From Clostridium kluyveri (GTDB lineage: Bacteria > Bacillota > Clostridia > Clostridiales > Clostridiaceae): 64,000 bases of DNA. Positions 26,282 through 34,836 of this stretch are shown here, piece after piece (the stretch's first letter is position 1; every line of letters starts with the position of its first letter). The stretch lies in contig NZ_CP018335.1 of the NCBI RefSeq assembly GCF_001902295.1, positions 2,542,001-2,606,000 on the forward strand, in the 5' to 3' direction. The notes beneath the pieces are model-generated. The model saw nothing but the letters and a program-made list of their open reading frames with translations. It ran no database searches and was not told the DNA's origin. The translations under genes were made by a program, and so were the position numbers.

Positions 26282-28582
26282 ATGATTAAAAATGCTTCAT
26301 TAAAAGTTTACGGCATGACTTGCACACTATGTTCCACTACAATAGAATGTGCTGTTTCTGAAATTAAAGGCATAGATAAAATAAATGTAAGCTATGCTGC
26401 TGAAAAGGCAAAGTTTCAGTATGATAGTGATAAAACAAGCTTAGAGGACATAAAACAAAAAATAGAATTATTGGGCTTCTCTGTGGGAGAGGAAAATGAA
26501 AAAAATACAGATAGAGGCCTTACAAGACAGGAAATTGAGAGAAACAAGCTTAGAAATTTATTTATAATATCCGCTATTTTAAGTACTCCATTAATAATAG
26601 GCATGATACTTGGTACTACAGGTTTCTGTCACAGTAACTTTGACCTTAATTCAGCTAACAAGTGGGGAAATACTATTGAAACTTTAAGATTTAAGTCCTC
26701 ACAGCTCCACAACTGGAAATTTCAGCTTACACTGGCCACTATAGTCCAATTCATAATAGGTTTTAGATTTTACAAGAGTTCCTTTTATGCATTAAAGGCT
26801 AAAGCCTTTACCATGGACCTATTGGTTGTCATAGGAACTACCGCTGCATATTTTTACAGCTTATACATTGCACTTTTTCAAACTATAACATACACTTTAG
26901 GAATGGTAAATTTATATTTTGAATCCTCTGTTACTATAATTACCCTTGTACTTCTTGGAAGATATCTGGAATCCATTGCCAAAAGTAAAACAGCTGCTTC
27001 CATAAAAGCCCTGAACAAGCTCCAGCCCAAAACAGCCAGAATACTAAAAAACAATGTTGAACATGCAGTTCCCATTGAAAAAGTATCCATAGGTGACATT
27101 CTAATGGTAAAACCGGGTGAAAAAATACCTGTAGACGGCATTGTACTTACAGGTTACTCTTCTGTTGACGAATCAATGCTTACAGGAGAAAGCATACCTG
27201 CTGAAAAGAAAAAAGATGATTTGGTAACAGGTGCTTCCATAAACAAAAATGGTACTTTTACTTTTAAGGCTACTAAAATTGGTGATGATACTGTATTCTC
27301 AAACATAATAAAGTTAGTCGAAGAAGCCCAAGAAAGCAAGGCTCCCATTCAAAAAATTGCAGATAAGGTATCAGGATTATTCATACCTGCCGTACTCGCT
27401 ATATCAGCCCTTACATTTATTATATGGTATTTTGTGATTTTCGATCAGCAGATATTTATTATGGACATTGCTATAATTCATGCTGTTTCAGTTTTAGTAG
27501 TATCCTGTCCATGTGCACTGGGTCTTGCTACTCCTGCTGCATTAATGGTAGGAATGGGAAAAGGAGCAGAGAATGGAATATTAATTAAGAATGGTGAAAA
27601 ATTAGAACAATGCTGTAAAATCAGTACTGTGGTATTTGACAAAACGGGAACTTTAACCACAGGAAAACTTCATATTACCGATATTATTTTATTTAATAAA
27701 AAACAAATTTCATCTTTAAATATCATCAAAGAAAAAGATTTGATGATTTTAGCTGCAGCAGCTGAAAAACCTTCTGAACATCCTCTTGGGGAAGCTATAT
27801 ACAAATATGGAAAATACACTTATGAAGATGAGCTAAGTACTCTGGATTATTTTAAGTATTTTCCAGGCAGGGGTATAACTGCACTTGTAGATAACAAAAA
27901 GGTTCTCATAGGAAAGGAAACCTTTTTAACAGAAAATTCGGTGGATTTATTGGAACTTGAAGATAACTTAAGTGAACTTCAAAAACAGGGAAAAACATCT
28001 GTGCTGATAGCAGTTAACAATATTTTAGCTGGAGTTATTGCCATGCAAGATAAAATAAAAGATACTTCAGCGGATGCAATTAAATCTCTTAACAAAAAGA
28101 ATATAGAAGTTTATATGATTACAGGAGATAATAAAAATACAGCTCTATCAGTTGCAAATAAGCTTGGTATAAAAAATGTAATAGCCGATGTACAGCCGCA
28201 AAACAAAGCTCAGGAAATTTCCAAATTAAAAAATAAAGGAAAAGTGGTAGCCATGGTGGGAGATGGTATAAACGATTCCCCTGCTCTTGCTACAGCAGAT
28301 ATAGGATTTGCCCTGGGATCAGGGACTGATGCTGCTATTGAAAGTGGTGACATAGTACTTTTAAAAGAAGATTTAAGAGCCTTACCGGAGGCAACAGAAC
28401 TTTCAAGGATAACTATGAGAAAAATAAGACAGAATTTATTTTGGGCTTTTATCTATAACATAATTGCCATACCAATCGCAGTAACAGGACATTTAAATCC
28501 TGTAATAGGTGCTGCAGCCATGTCGTTTAGCTCCATATCTGTTTTATTAAACTCACTAAGTCTTAAAAGATTTAAATTTTAA
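26282..28582 (+). CDS. copA: Copper-exporting P1B-type ATPase
   Basis: The 766 residues start with one HMA domain with the metal motif GMTCTLC (residues 12-18). Eight membrane helices are expected. The CPC motif is at about 409-411 (SCPCALGLATP), DKTGTLT at about 452, HP in SEHPLGEAI, and VGDGINDSPAL near the end. This is the Cu(I) exporter CopA layout, with a single N-terminal HMA. The protein is intact, unlike the pump at 5853-8042. No CopZ chaperone or CsoR repressor is next to it. The leader holds a terminator-like hairpin that may control expression. Confidence 0.95.
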   Translation: MIKNASLKVYGMTCTLCSTTIECAVSEIKGIDKINVSYAAEKAKFQYDSDKTSLEDIKQKIELLGFSVGEENEKNTDRGLTRQEIERNKLRNLFIISAILSTPLIIGMILGTTGFCHSNFDLNSANKWGNTIETLRFKSSQLHNWKFQLTLATIVQFIIGFRFYKSSFYALKAKAFTMDLLVVIGTTAAYFYSLYIALFQTITYTLGMVNLYFESSVTIITLVLLGRYLESIAKSKTAASIKALNKLQPKTARILKNNVEHAVPIEKVSIGDILMVKPGEKIPVDGIVLTGYSSVDESMLTGESIPAEKKKDDLVTGASINKNGTFTFKATKIGDDTVFSNIIKLVEEAQESKAPIQKIADKVSGLFIPAVLAISALTFIIWYFVIFDQQIFIMDIAIIHAVSVLVVSCPCALGLATPAALMVGMGKGAENGILIKNGEKLEQCCKISTVVFDKTGTLTTGKLHITDIILFNKKQISSLNIIKEKDLMILAAAAEKPSEHPLGEAIYKYGKYTYEDELSTLDYFKYFPGRGITALVDNKKVLIGKETFLTENSVDLLELEDNLSELQKQGKTSVLIAVNNILAGVIAMQDKIKDTSADAIKSLNKKNIEVYMITGDNKNTALSVANKLGIKNVIADVQPQNKAQEISKLKNKGKVVAMVGDGINDSPALATADIGFALGSGTDAAIESGDIVLLKEDLRALPEATELSRITMRKIRQNLFWAFIYNIIAIPIAVTGHLNPVIGAAAMSFSSISVLLNSLSLKRFKF

Positions 28583-28603
28583 CTAATTCTATACCAAATA
28601 CAG

Positions 28604-28650
28604 ATCACACACTTTTCAGTAATTTAATAAATTGTTGAAAAGTGTGTGAT
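28604..28650. terminator. Bidirectional terminator
   Basis: A perfect 15-bp inverted repeat (28604-28618 with 28636-28650: ATCACACACTTTTCA and its complement) separates the convergent copA and MATE genes. Confidence 0.8.
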
Positions 28651-28681
28651 AGTTTAAATTTAAATAAAAGATAATATAATT

Positions 28682-30058
28682 TTAATTCATTCCAATACTG
28701 GTGCTCTCTATTCCGAATTCTTCTTCAAGTGCCTTTTTCATAAAATAAATTGAAGTCAATATCACCACTCCATCAGTTATTGGATATGCAATAATAGCAC
28801 CTTTCATGCCAAAAATTTTTACAAGAAATAGGGCAAGAGGTATAAATATTATAATTTCCCTATATATAGATAGCAAAAAGCTTTTTTTGGACTCTCCTAT
28901 TGCCTGATAATAATACATGGTAACATAATATATTCCAAGGAGAGGGATCATTGAGATACTTATTCTAAAAGCATTGATAGTTTGGTAAAGCAATGCTTTA
29001 TCCTTTAGGAAGAATCCTATTATTTCATAGGAAAAAAGCAGAAAAATTGCCCAGAACACTATAGAGAGCACAATAACAATCTTAATAGAACTTTTTAAAA
29101 CTTCTTTAACTCTCTCGTATTTTTCAGCTCCAAAATTATATCCTACTATGGGCTGCATTCCAGAACTTATACCTATAATTGCACTATAGATAAACATGGA
29201 TGTTTTTTCAATTACTCCCACAATAATTATGGCAGAATCCCCACCAGTACTATAAAGTACATTATTTAACACCCCGGCCACCACTGCATCTGAAATCTCA
29301 ACTATAAAAGTGGAAAACCCACAGACAATTATTTGATTTAAAATATCTATGTTTAAATATTCTAGAACAGATTTGTTTGAAAATTGAATATGAAGTGCTT
29401 TACTTAAATTAATAAATTTAAAGAATGCAAACATACAAGAAACAATCTGTGCCACTACTGCAGCGATAGCACTTCCCTCTATTCCCATTCCCATATTTGC
29501 AATAAATATATAACTAATTAAAATATTAAATGAAACCCCTATTAAATTGGTATATAACATAATTCTAGTTTGATTAAATGATATCATCATATAACAAATT
29601 ACGGCAGACAGTGCTTGAAAAACACTTCCAATCAGTACTATTGATACATATTTATTTGCCAGTGGATAAGTATTATGGCTGGCACCAAGTGCATAAAGGA
29701 TAGGACTTCTAAAAACAAATACCATTAGGGAAATTAAAATTAAAAAAGTTAAGGTTAATATAAAAGAATTCACTATTATTTTTTTCAATTCAGATATATC
29801 CTTTTTCCCTATTATCCTGGCTGCATAAGTTGACGTTCCAACTGCTATTAAAAGGCCAAGGGCAATAAAAAATCTCTGTATGGGAAATTCTACTGTAAGT
29901 GCACCTATGGCATTTGTACCTATATACCTTCCTGCAAACACTATGGCAATTATATTATAAAACTCACCTACAAGTAGAGAAAAAATTGCAGGAACAGCAA
30001 ATCTAAAAAGTAATTTGTTTACTTTATCATTTAAAAAGCTTTTATCATCTGCTCCCAT
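28682..30058 (-). CDS. MATE-family multidrug or organic-cation exporter
   Basis: The 458-residue protein has about twelve hydrophobic segments and two similar halves. GMQPIVGYNFGAEKYERV near residue 300 and the N-terminal LLFRFAVPAIFSLLVGEFYN match the MATE/DinF family. MATE proteins export drugs or organic cations using Na+ or H+. The start ATG at 30058 has GAGGTGG. A palindrome (GAACTAGTTC) lies between the -10 and the gene. The substrate is unknown. Confidence 0.92.
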   Translation of the reverse strand: MGADDKSFLNDKVNKLLFRFAVPAIFSLLVGEFYNIIAIVFAGRYIGTNAIGALTVEFPIQRFFIALGLLIAVGTSTYAARIIGKKDISELKKIIVNSFILTLTFLILISLMVFVFRSPILYALGASHNTYPLANKYVSIVLIGSVFQALSAVICYMMISFNQTRIMLYTNLIGVSFNILISYIFIANMGMGIEGSAIAAVVAQIVSCMFAFFKFINLSKALHIQFSNKSVLEYLNIDILNQIIVCGFSTFIVEISDAVVAGVLNNVLYSTGGDSAIIIVGVIEKTSMFIYSAIIGISSGMQPIVGYNFGAEKYERVKEVLKSSIKIVIVLSIVFWAIFLLFSYEIIGFFLKDKALLYQTINAFRISISMIPLLGIYYVTMYYYQAIGESKKSFLLSIYREIIIFIPLALFLVKIFGMKGAIIAYPITDGVVILTSIYFMKKALEEEFGIESTSIGMN

Positions 30059-30083
30059 AAAACCACCTCAATTCCCGAAATCC

Positions 30084-30093
30084 GAACTAGTTC
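30084..30093. promoter_or_regulatory. Palindrome in the MATE gene promoter region
   Basis: GAACTAGTTC is a perfect 10-bp palindrome, extended to 16 bp with two mismatches. It lies 16 bases downstream of a TATAAT (30114-30109, minus strand) and 26 bases before the start, where a repressor site would fit. Confidence 0.4.
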
Positions 30094-30231
30094 AGACTTC
30101 TAGGTTAAATTATAATATTTTAACCCGGTGGATTTCATCAACTAAAATGCTGCTATAAAAGTACTAATATGCTATATGAATAAAATATATTTTTTATGGC
30201 AAAAGCAGAAAAAGCCATGTTTTTTATTTAT

Positions 30232-32298
30232 TTATACCTCTTTTATTATTATAAGAGCTGCACCATACCCTTGAATTTTAGCTTGTATGTTAAATACCGT
30301 ACTTTTTTTTATACTCTTAAAACGTATTTGAGGGAAAGAGGACTTATAAAGTATTTCCTTTTCTTCTTTGCTCAACCTCTTTGGCTTGCCCATATCCGCC
30401 CAGTAATTATAGGAAGAACCCACTTTTTCATTTATATCATAAGTTATTATTCGCACAGCAGAAGGTATACCCACAACATTTAATGAAAATTTCTTTTCAG
30501 TAATATCCTTACTGCCTCTAAACTTAGAAAAATTTTCAGAAAAATTAATATCTTCTATGTCTTCATGATAACTATAGAGCAGAATCTGATATTCTCTATA
30601 ACTTCTGGTGGCTATAAATCCTTTATCTCTCGCAACTAAAGTGTCTCCCATCTTATTCATTAAAAAATATGCATAATATGAAGGTTTCTTTATACCTTTA
30701 TCATTAATTAGCCCTGGATATCCAAAGAACACTTCATTTGTAATATTTACTTGTTTATCCAAAACATCAAAAGCTCTTAAAATATCCATATTATTTTTTT
30801 TATTTACCATACCATTAATGGTGAAAGGAAGCATGTACGCTGTATCATAGATAAAATTCACTCTATTTCCATGAAAAAATCTACTTTTTAAAACTTCAAA
30901 TTCATAGTTTTGAAGCAAAAATTCAGTTATTTCCCCTACATAATTCCCATCCATCTCAGATACAAATTGAAATTTAAAAGAAGTGATATCTATGGTATCA
31001 AGTTCATTGAAATAATCTAAAAAAGATTTCAATACTCTTTTAAATTCTTCCTGTGCAAAAGCTGTATTATCAAATACCACAATTGTCCCTATTCCTATAT
31101 CACCTAAAAATTCAAAAACATCCACTGCTCTATTCCAGTTGTAGAAATTAGAGCCTTTAAATATGCCCATGTCCTCACTAAATACATTTAGAACTCTTGC
31201 ATATTCAAATCCTATTTCATCTTGAAGTGTTTCAAGCATACGTTTATTATCTTCAATTAAAAGGTCAAAGGCATCTCCTACATTGATTGTTTCTTTAAAA
31301 TCTTTACAAAAACTGCCCTTATTCTGTGACATATTTAAATATATTTTTGTTATTTTTTCTTCATAATTAAATCTGTCATAATCTTCAAGATAATAGGTTA
31401 TAAACTGAAGGCCATTTGAAAGCTCCTGAAAAACTATCTTTTTTTGTTTCTTAAAAGTTTCTTCATCTACTTTGAATTTTTTTCTGTATTGGGAGGGTGT
31501 ACATTTAAATCGAATTTTAAAATGTTTATTAAAATACCTTGTATGTGAAAATCCCACTTCCTCTGATATTTCAGATATATTTTTATCAGTATCTAAAAGA
31601 ATTTTTAAGGCTTCATCAACTCTAGTTAAATTAAGTAAATCTGTAAAACTGTATCCTGTAGTATCCTTAATTCCATGGGACAGATAATGAGTACTTAAGA
31701 ATTCTTTTTTAGCTATATCTTGAAGTGTTATATTATCATTATAGTTATTGTATATATATTTAGTAATTCTATGGTACCTTTCAAGTAATTCTTCATTTTC
31801 TCTTAAGTCTTCCATTTCATTTGTAAGATAATGAAAATTATTTATAAGATGATAGAGAATTTTTACTAATATATCTTTAACTACTTCGTCATAATTATCC
31901 TGTTTCTGTATAACTTCACAGACTATCCTGGAAAGAAATATTCTAAGTTCGTCATATTCCTCCCCTTCCTGTGCATTATCATCAGTAATATTGGTGTAAA
32001 AAAACATATTTTCAATATCCGTATAATATTTTTCAAAAAAATTGGGATCTATGTGAAATATGAGCATCTTATTGTCTTTGTGACTGCTGTAAATACTATG
32101 GGCTTCATCTATATTTATTATTTCTATATCTTTTTCCACCAGTTCATATTTATCTGAATCTATGGTTACATAAAATTTGCCCTTAAGTACATAAAGTATT
32201 TCGATAGAATTGTGCCAGTGTATGGGATATCCAATTATATTGGCACAGGAAATTAAAACAGGTACATCTTTTGGATAATTTATATATTCTCTTCTCAT
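30232..32298 (-). CDS. AraC-family regulator fused to a GH39-like glycosidase domain
   Basis: About 688 residues. Residues 1-120 form a cupin-like sensor (HWHNSIEILYVLKGKFYVTID). Residues about 170-280 are an AraC HTH (LSTHYLSHGIKDTTGYS, then ISEEVGFSHTRYFNKHFK and TPSQYRKK). The rest, from about 290, resembles the xylosidase-like GH39 domain known from a subset of AraC regulators (FEYARVLNVFSEDM, FQFVSEMDGNY, VFFGYPGLIN). In these fusions the domain may bind sugar rather than cut it. The ATG at 32298 follows GGAGGGG at seven bases; an upstream ATG would add 21 residues without a site. The regulated genes are not obvious. Confidence 0.85.
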   Translation of the reverse strand: MRREYINYPKDVPVLISCANIIGYPIHWHNSIEILYVLKGKFYVTIDSDKYELVEKDIEIINIDEAHSIYSSHKDNKMLIFHIDPNFFEKYYTDIENMFFYTNITDDNAQEGEEYDELRIFLSRIVCEVIQKQDNYDEVVKDILVKILYHLINNFHYLTNEMEDLRENEELLERYHRITKYIYNNYNDNITLQDIAKKEFLSTHYLSHGIKDTTGYSFTDLLNLTRVDEALKILLDTDKNISEISEEVGFSHTRYFNKHFKIRFKCTPSQYRKKFKVDEETFKKQKKIVFQELSNGLQFITYYLEDYDRFNYEEKITKIYLNMSQNKGSFCKDFKETINVGDAFDLLIEDNKRMLETLQDEIGFEYARVLNVFSEDMGIFKGSNFYNWNRAVDVFEFLGDIGIGTIVVFDNTAFAQEEFKRVLKSFLDYFNELDTIDITSFKFQFVSEMDGNYVGEITEFLLQNYEFEVLKSRFFHGNRVNFIYDTAYMLPFTINGMVNKKNNMDILRAFDVLDKQVNITNEVFFGYPGLINDKGIKKPSYYAYFLMNKMGDTLVARDKGFIATRSYREYQILLYSYHEDIEDINFSENFSKFRGSKDITEKKFSLNVVGIPSAVRIITYDINEKVGSSYNYWADMGKPKRLSKEEKEILYKSSFPQIRFKSIKKSTVFNIQAKIQGYGAALIIIKEV

Positions 32299-32372
32299 AA
32301 AATAACCCCTCCAAATATATAGAAAATAAGGACATATACCTTCTTTTAGGAATATGCCCATTAGTTAAATAT

Positions 32373-33221
32373 TTATTTCCTTCTCTGATTTTTTCTAGAA
32401 GCTTTTACCTGCTTTCTTTTTTTCTTCTTTTTATCTGCAATTTTTCTTTGAATATGGGTTACATTTTGTGGTTCAGATTTAATATTCTGCTGGAAACATG
32501 GCCAATATTCCAAATCCTTAATGGTATCTCTTATAAATTCATATCCTCTCCTCTTTAAATTTAAAATTCTTTCATCATCTTCAATATAAAAATTCTCTTC
32601 TACTTCTTCTAAAGATATGTAGAAATTTTCTATTAAGTTATCCTTATACGCTTCCTTAATTTCCTCATATAATTCATCTGGACATATTTCACAACAATTA
32701 CTTACCAGACTGCCCCAAACAACAGAACGTTCTCTTTTTAATTTTTCTTTAAATAAACTTCTATAATATTTAATTATTTCATCCTTGGATATAACACCTT
32801 CCACCCATAATACAGGAAATGTCTTAATGGCAGCAACTCTTATATACTCATTAATATTTTCATTTTCCAATAATTCTTTTACTGGATAGATATTTCCTTT
32901 GCAAACAGATGCCAAAATTCTATGTAAATCTTCTGTGACAACATCACCAAATATCTTAAATACAATTTCATCCGGTAAACTAATTAAATCTATGATTAAG
33001 GAAAAACTCTGTTCTTCATTAAACTGTGCCAATAAATATGCCGCATATATATGTAAAAAATAATTAGGTTTTCCCAAAATCTTATTATAGTTATCTTTAG
33101 CAGATCTTAGTATTTCAATTAATTCAGGAATAAACTCTTCTTTTCTACTTATTATCTGTCGTATCTGTTCCTCTGGAAATTTACCATTAGCGTATTTAAT
33201 TCGTTCTAATAATGCATTCAT
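32373..33221 (-). CDS. DUF1186-family protein
   Basis: About 282 residues, helical, with repeated helix pairs (LAQFNEEQSFSLIIDLISLP, LVSNCCEICPDELYEEIKEA) that resemble the DUF1186 family of Firmicutes and others. The C-terminus is very basic (KKKKKRKQVKASRKNQRRK), which suggests binding to nucleic acid or a membrane. ATG at 33221 has GAGGGGAG about ten bases upstream; the TTG upstream would overlap the site. It precedes the AraC-GH39 gene on the same strand by 74 bases. Function is unknown. Confidence 0.7.
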   Translation of the reverse strand: MNALLERIKYANGKFPEEQIRQIISRKEEFIPELIEILRSAKDNYNKILGKPNYFLHIYAAYLLAQFNEEQSFSLIIDLISLPDEIVFKIFGDVVTEDLHRILASVCKGNIYPVKELLENENINEYIRVAAIKTFPVLWVEGVISKDEIIKYYRSLFKEKLKRERSVVWGSLVSNCCEICPDELYEEIKEAYKDNLIENFYISLEEVEENFYIEDDERILNLKRRGYEFIRDTIKDLEYWPCFQQNIKSEPQNVTHIQRKIADKKKKKRKQVKASRKNQRRK

Positions 33222-33366
33222 AAAAGCATACTCTCCCCTCTGCAATATTTACCTTTAAAATTGTCACTACATACATCCCTTTATATATCTTATGATTTGG
33301 GGAAACCTTTATTTCTATTATATACTACTGATTATGCCTTGTCAGCAGTCTCTATTTCATATTATT

Positions 33367-33381
33367 TATCAAGTGATTCTT
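33367..33381. repeat. 15-base intergenic repeat, second copy
   Basis: TATCAAGTGATTCTT occurs here, just upstream of the bioY promoter, and at 11746-11760, in front of the large ATPase gene. The sequence around it differs. Confidence 0.4.
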
Positions 33382-33414
33382 GAGTTCAGATTGTAAACCA
33401 ATATATATTATCCG

Positions 33415-33443
33415 TTGACAATTCACTGTCCGGTTATTATAAT
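33415..33443 (+). promoter_or_regulatory. Promoter of bioY
   Basis: TTGACA (33415-33420), 17-base spacer, TATAAT (33438-33443): a near-perfect sigma-A promoter 56 bases before the bioY start. Confidence 0.85.
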
Positions 33444-33446
33444 TAT

Positions 33447-33479
33447 ATTGTCACTATTTTTTATAATTCAGTTAACGAT
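33447..33479. promoter_or_regulatory. Possible BirA operator in front of bioY
   Basis: ATTGTCACTA (33447-33456) and AGTTAACGAT (33470-33479) form an imperfect inverted pair with 13 bases between. It resembles the Gram-positive BirA pattern (ATTGTTAAC with its complement). It starts four bases after the -10. The left half is weak. Confidence 0.35.
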
Positions 33480-33498
33480 ACTTGAAAGGAGTAAAAAG

Positions 33499-34044
33499 AT
33501 GAACTTAAAAATAAGAGATATTACCATAACAGCTATTTTTACAGCTTTGACAGCTATTTTAGCTCAAATTTCCATCCCTCTTCCCTTTAGTCCCGTGCCA
33601 ATTACTTTCCAAGTAATGGCAGTGTACATATCTGCAATAATATTAGGTAGTAGACTTGGAACACTATCTCAGATTATATATATACTTTTAGGCGCAATAG
33701 GAATTCCTATTTTTGTAAATTTTCAAGGGGGATTAAATGTGGTATTTGGCCCCTCAGGAGGGTATCTCATATCTTATCCTATTGTAGCTTTTATTGTAGG
33801 AAAAATATCTGATAAAAACTTATCCCATATACAATCAACTGCGGTACTAATTGCATCCCTGCTGATTTGTTATGGAATGGGAATAGTCCAACTGTCATTT
33901 ATAACAAATATCACAATTAAAAAAGCCTTAGTAATAGGTGTTCTTCCCTTTATACCTTTAGATGTTATAAAAATTACATTAGCCTATTTATTAGGAGGCA
34001 AAGTAAGGATGGCTCTTATAAAAACCCATCTCATAAAATGTTAA
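33499..34044 (+). CDS. bioY: Biotin transporter substrate-binding component BioY
   Basis: The 181 residues have five or six membrane helices and the BioY signature (SIPLPFSPVPITFQ near residue 30, then GLNVVFGPSGGYLISYP near 95). BioY is the S-component of an ECF biotin importer. The ECF module (EcfA, EcfA', EcfT) is not in this window. ATG at 33499 follows AAGGAG at seven bases; a longer frame to 33415 would begin on the promoter. The stop overlaps the start of the DUF1284 gene (ATGTTAA), so translation is coupled. Confidence 0.95.
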   Translation: MNLKIRDITITAIFTALTAILAQISIPLPFSPVPITFQVMAVYISAIILGSRLGTLSQIIYILLGAIGIPIFVNFQGGLNVVFGPSGGYLISYPIVAFIVGKISDKNLSHIQSTAVLIASLLICYGMGIVQLSFITNITIKKALVIGVLPFIPLDVIKITLAYLLGGKVRMALIKTHLIKC

Positions 34045-34427
34045 CGCTTAGAGCCCATCATCTATTATGCATTCAGGGATATAAGGGATATGGCTATAGC
34101 AAGAATTTTACTGAAAATATGGATAAAATAATTTGCCAGCTAAAAAAAGATACTTTTACTAGAATAAAAGTTATATCTGGTGTAGATGAAATTTGTTCCT
34201 GCTGCCCGAACAACACAGAAGAAAAATTATGCCGATATGAGATTAAAATTAAATCCATTGATAAAAAGATATTAAATTTGTTAGATTTAAATTTAAATGA
34301 AATTTATACTTATAAATATATTTTAGATACTATTCATGAAAAAATAAATCATAAAATTTTTGAAAATATATGTAGTACCTGCCAGTGGTTTAAATATGGA
34401 TATTGCCAAAAAGGACTGGGGCTATAA
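34038..34427 (+). CDS. DUF1284-family cysteine-rich protein
   Basis: The 129 residues begin with LTLRAHHLLCIQGYKGYGYS, the family signature. Further cysteines lie in CSCC (CxCC), LCRYE and ICSTCQWFKYGYC, about nine in total, which could bind an iron-sulfur cluster or zinc. The ATG at 34038 overlaps the bioY stop by seven bases, so it is co-translated with bioY. A function in biotin metabolism is suggested by position only. The family is uncharacterised. Confidence 0.85.
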   Translation: MLTLRAHHLLCIQGYKGYGYSKNFTENMDKIICQLKKDTFTRIKVISGVDEICSCCPNNTEEKLCRYEIKIKSIDKKILNLLDLNLNEIYTYKYILDTIHEKINHKIFENICSTCQWFKYGYCQKGLGL

Positions 34428-34836
34428 TAGAAAAACGCAAAAAATTTTTGTTTAAACTGAATAAAGAACACTCTTTCCAGACAATAATTTGAAATGTTCA
34501 AATGATTCTTCAAATAAATTCACGATTATTTCTATGGAAGGGTGTTTTTTTATATTGCATTTTATATTTATTGCATTTATGTACATTTTAAAAAAATTTT
34601 TAAACAAAATAAACATTTTGTACAATTAATTATAACATTATTATACATTTAAATCTGATTTTTATCTAAATTTTTAATTAAAATCATTTCTCCAAAAAAT
34701 ATTTTTCTAATTTTCACATTATTTTACTTAAAAATGCTGACCGATTTACTTTAAATTTAAAACAAAGAATATTATTACATAAAAATCGAACTAAATGTTT
34801 AAAAAGTGCAATATTATAAGTTGAGGTGAAAATTTT
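34428..34836 (+). other. AT-rich intergenic region before the first 4HB MCP gene
   Basis: The first part holds the terminator of the bioY unit (34467-34552). The rest is very AT-rich with no gene seen and should hold the MCP promoter; no certain promoter was identified. Confidence 0.6.
34467..34552 (+). terminator. Branched terminator of the bioY-DUF1284 unit
   Basis: AACAC-T-CTTTCCA (34467-34479) pairs with TGGAAGGGTGTT (34535-34546) with one bulge and one G-U pair, followed by a T run. Inside, AATAAT pairs with ATTATT and TTTGAA can pair with either of two TTCAAA copies, so the apical part can refold. Confidence 0.7.
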
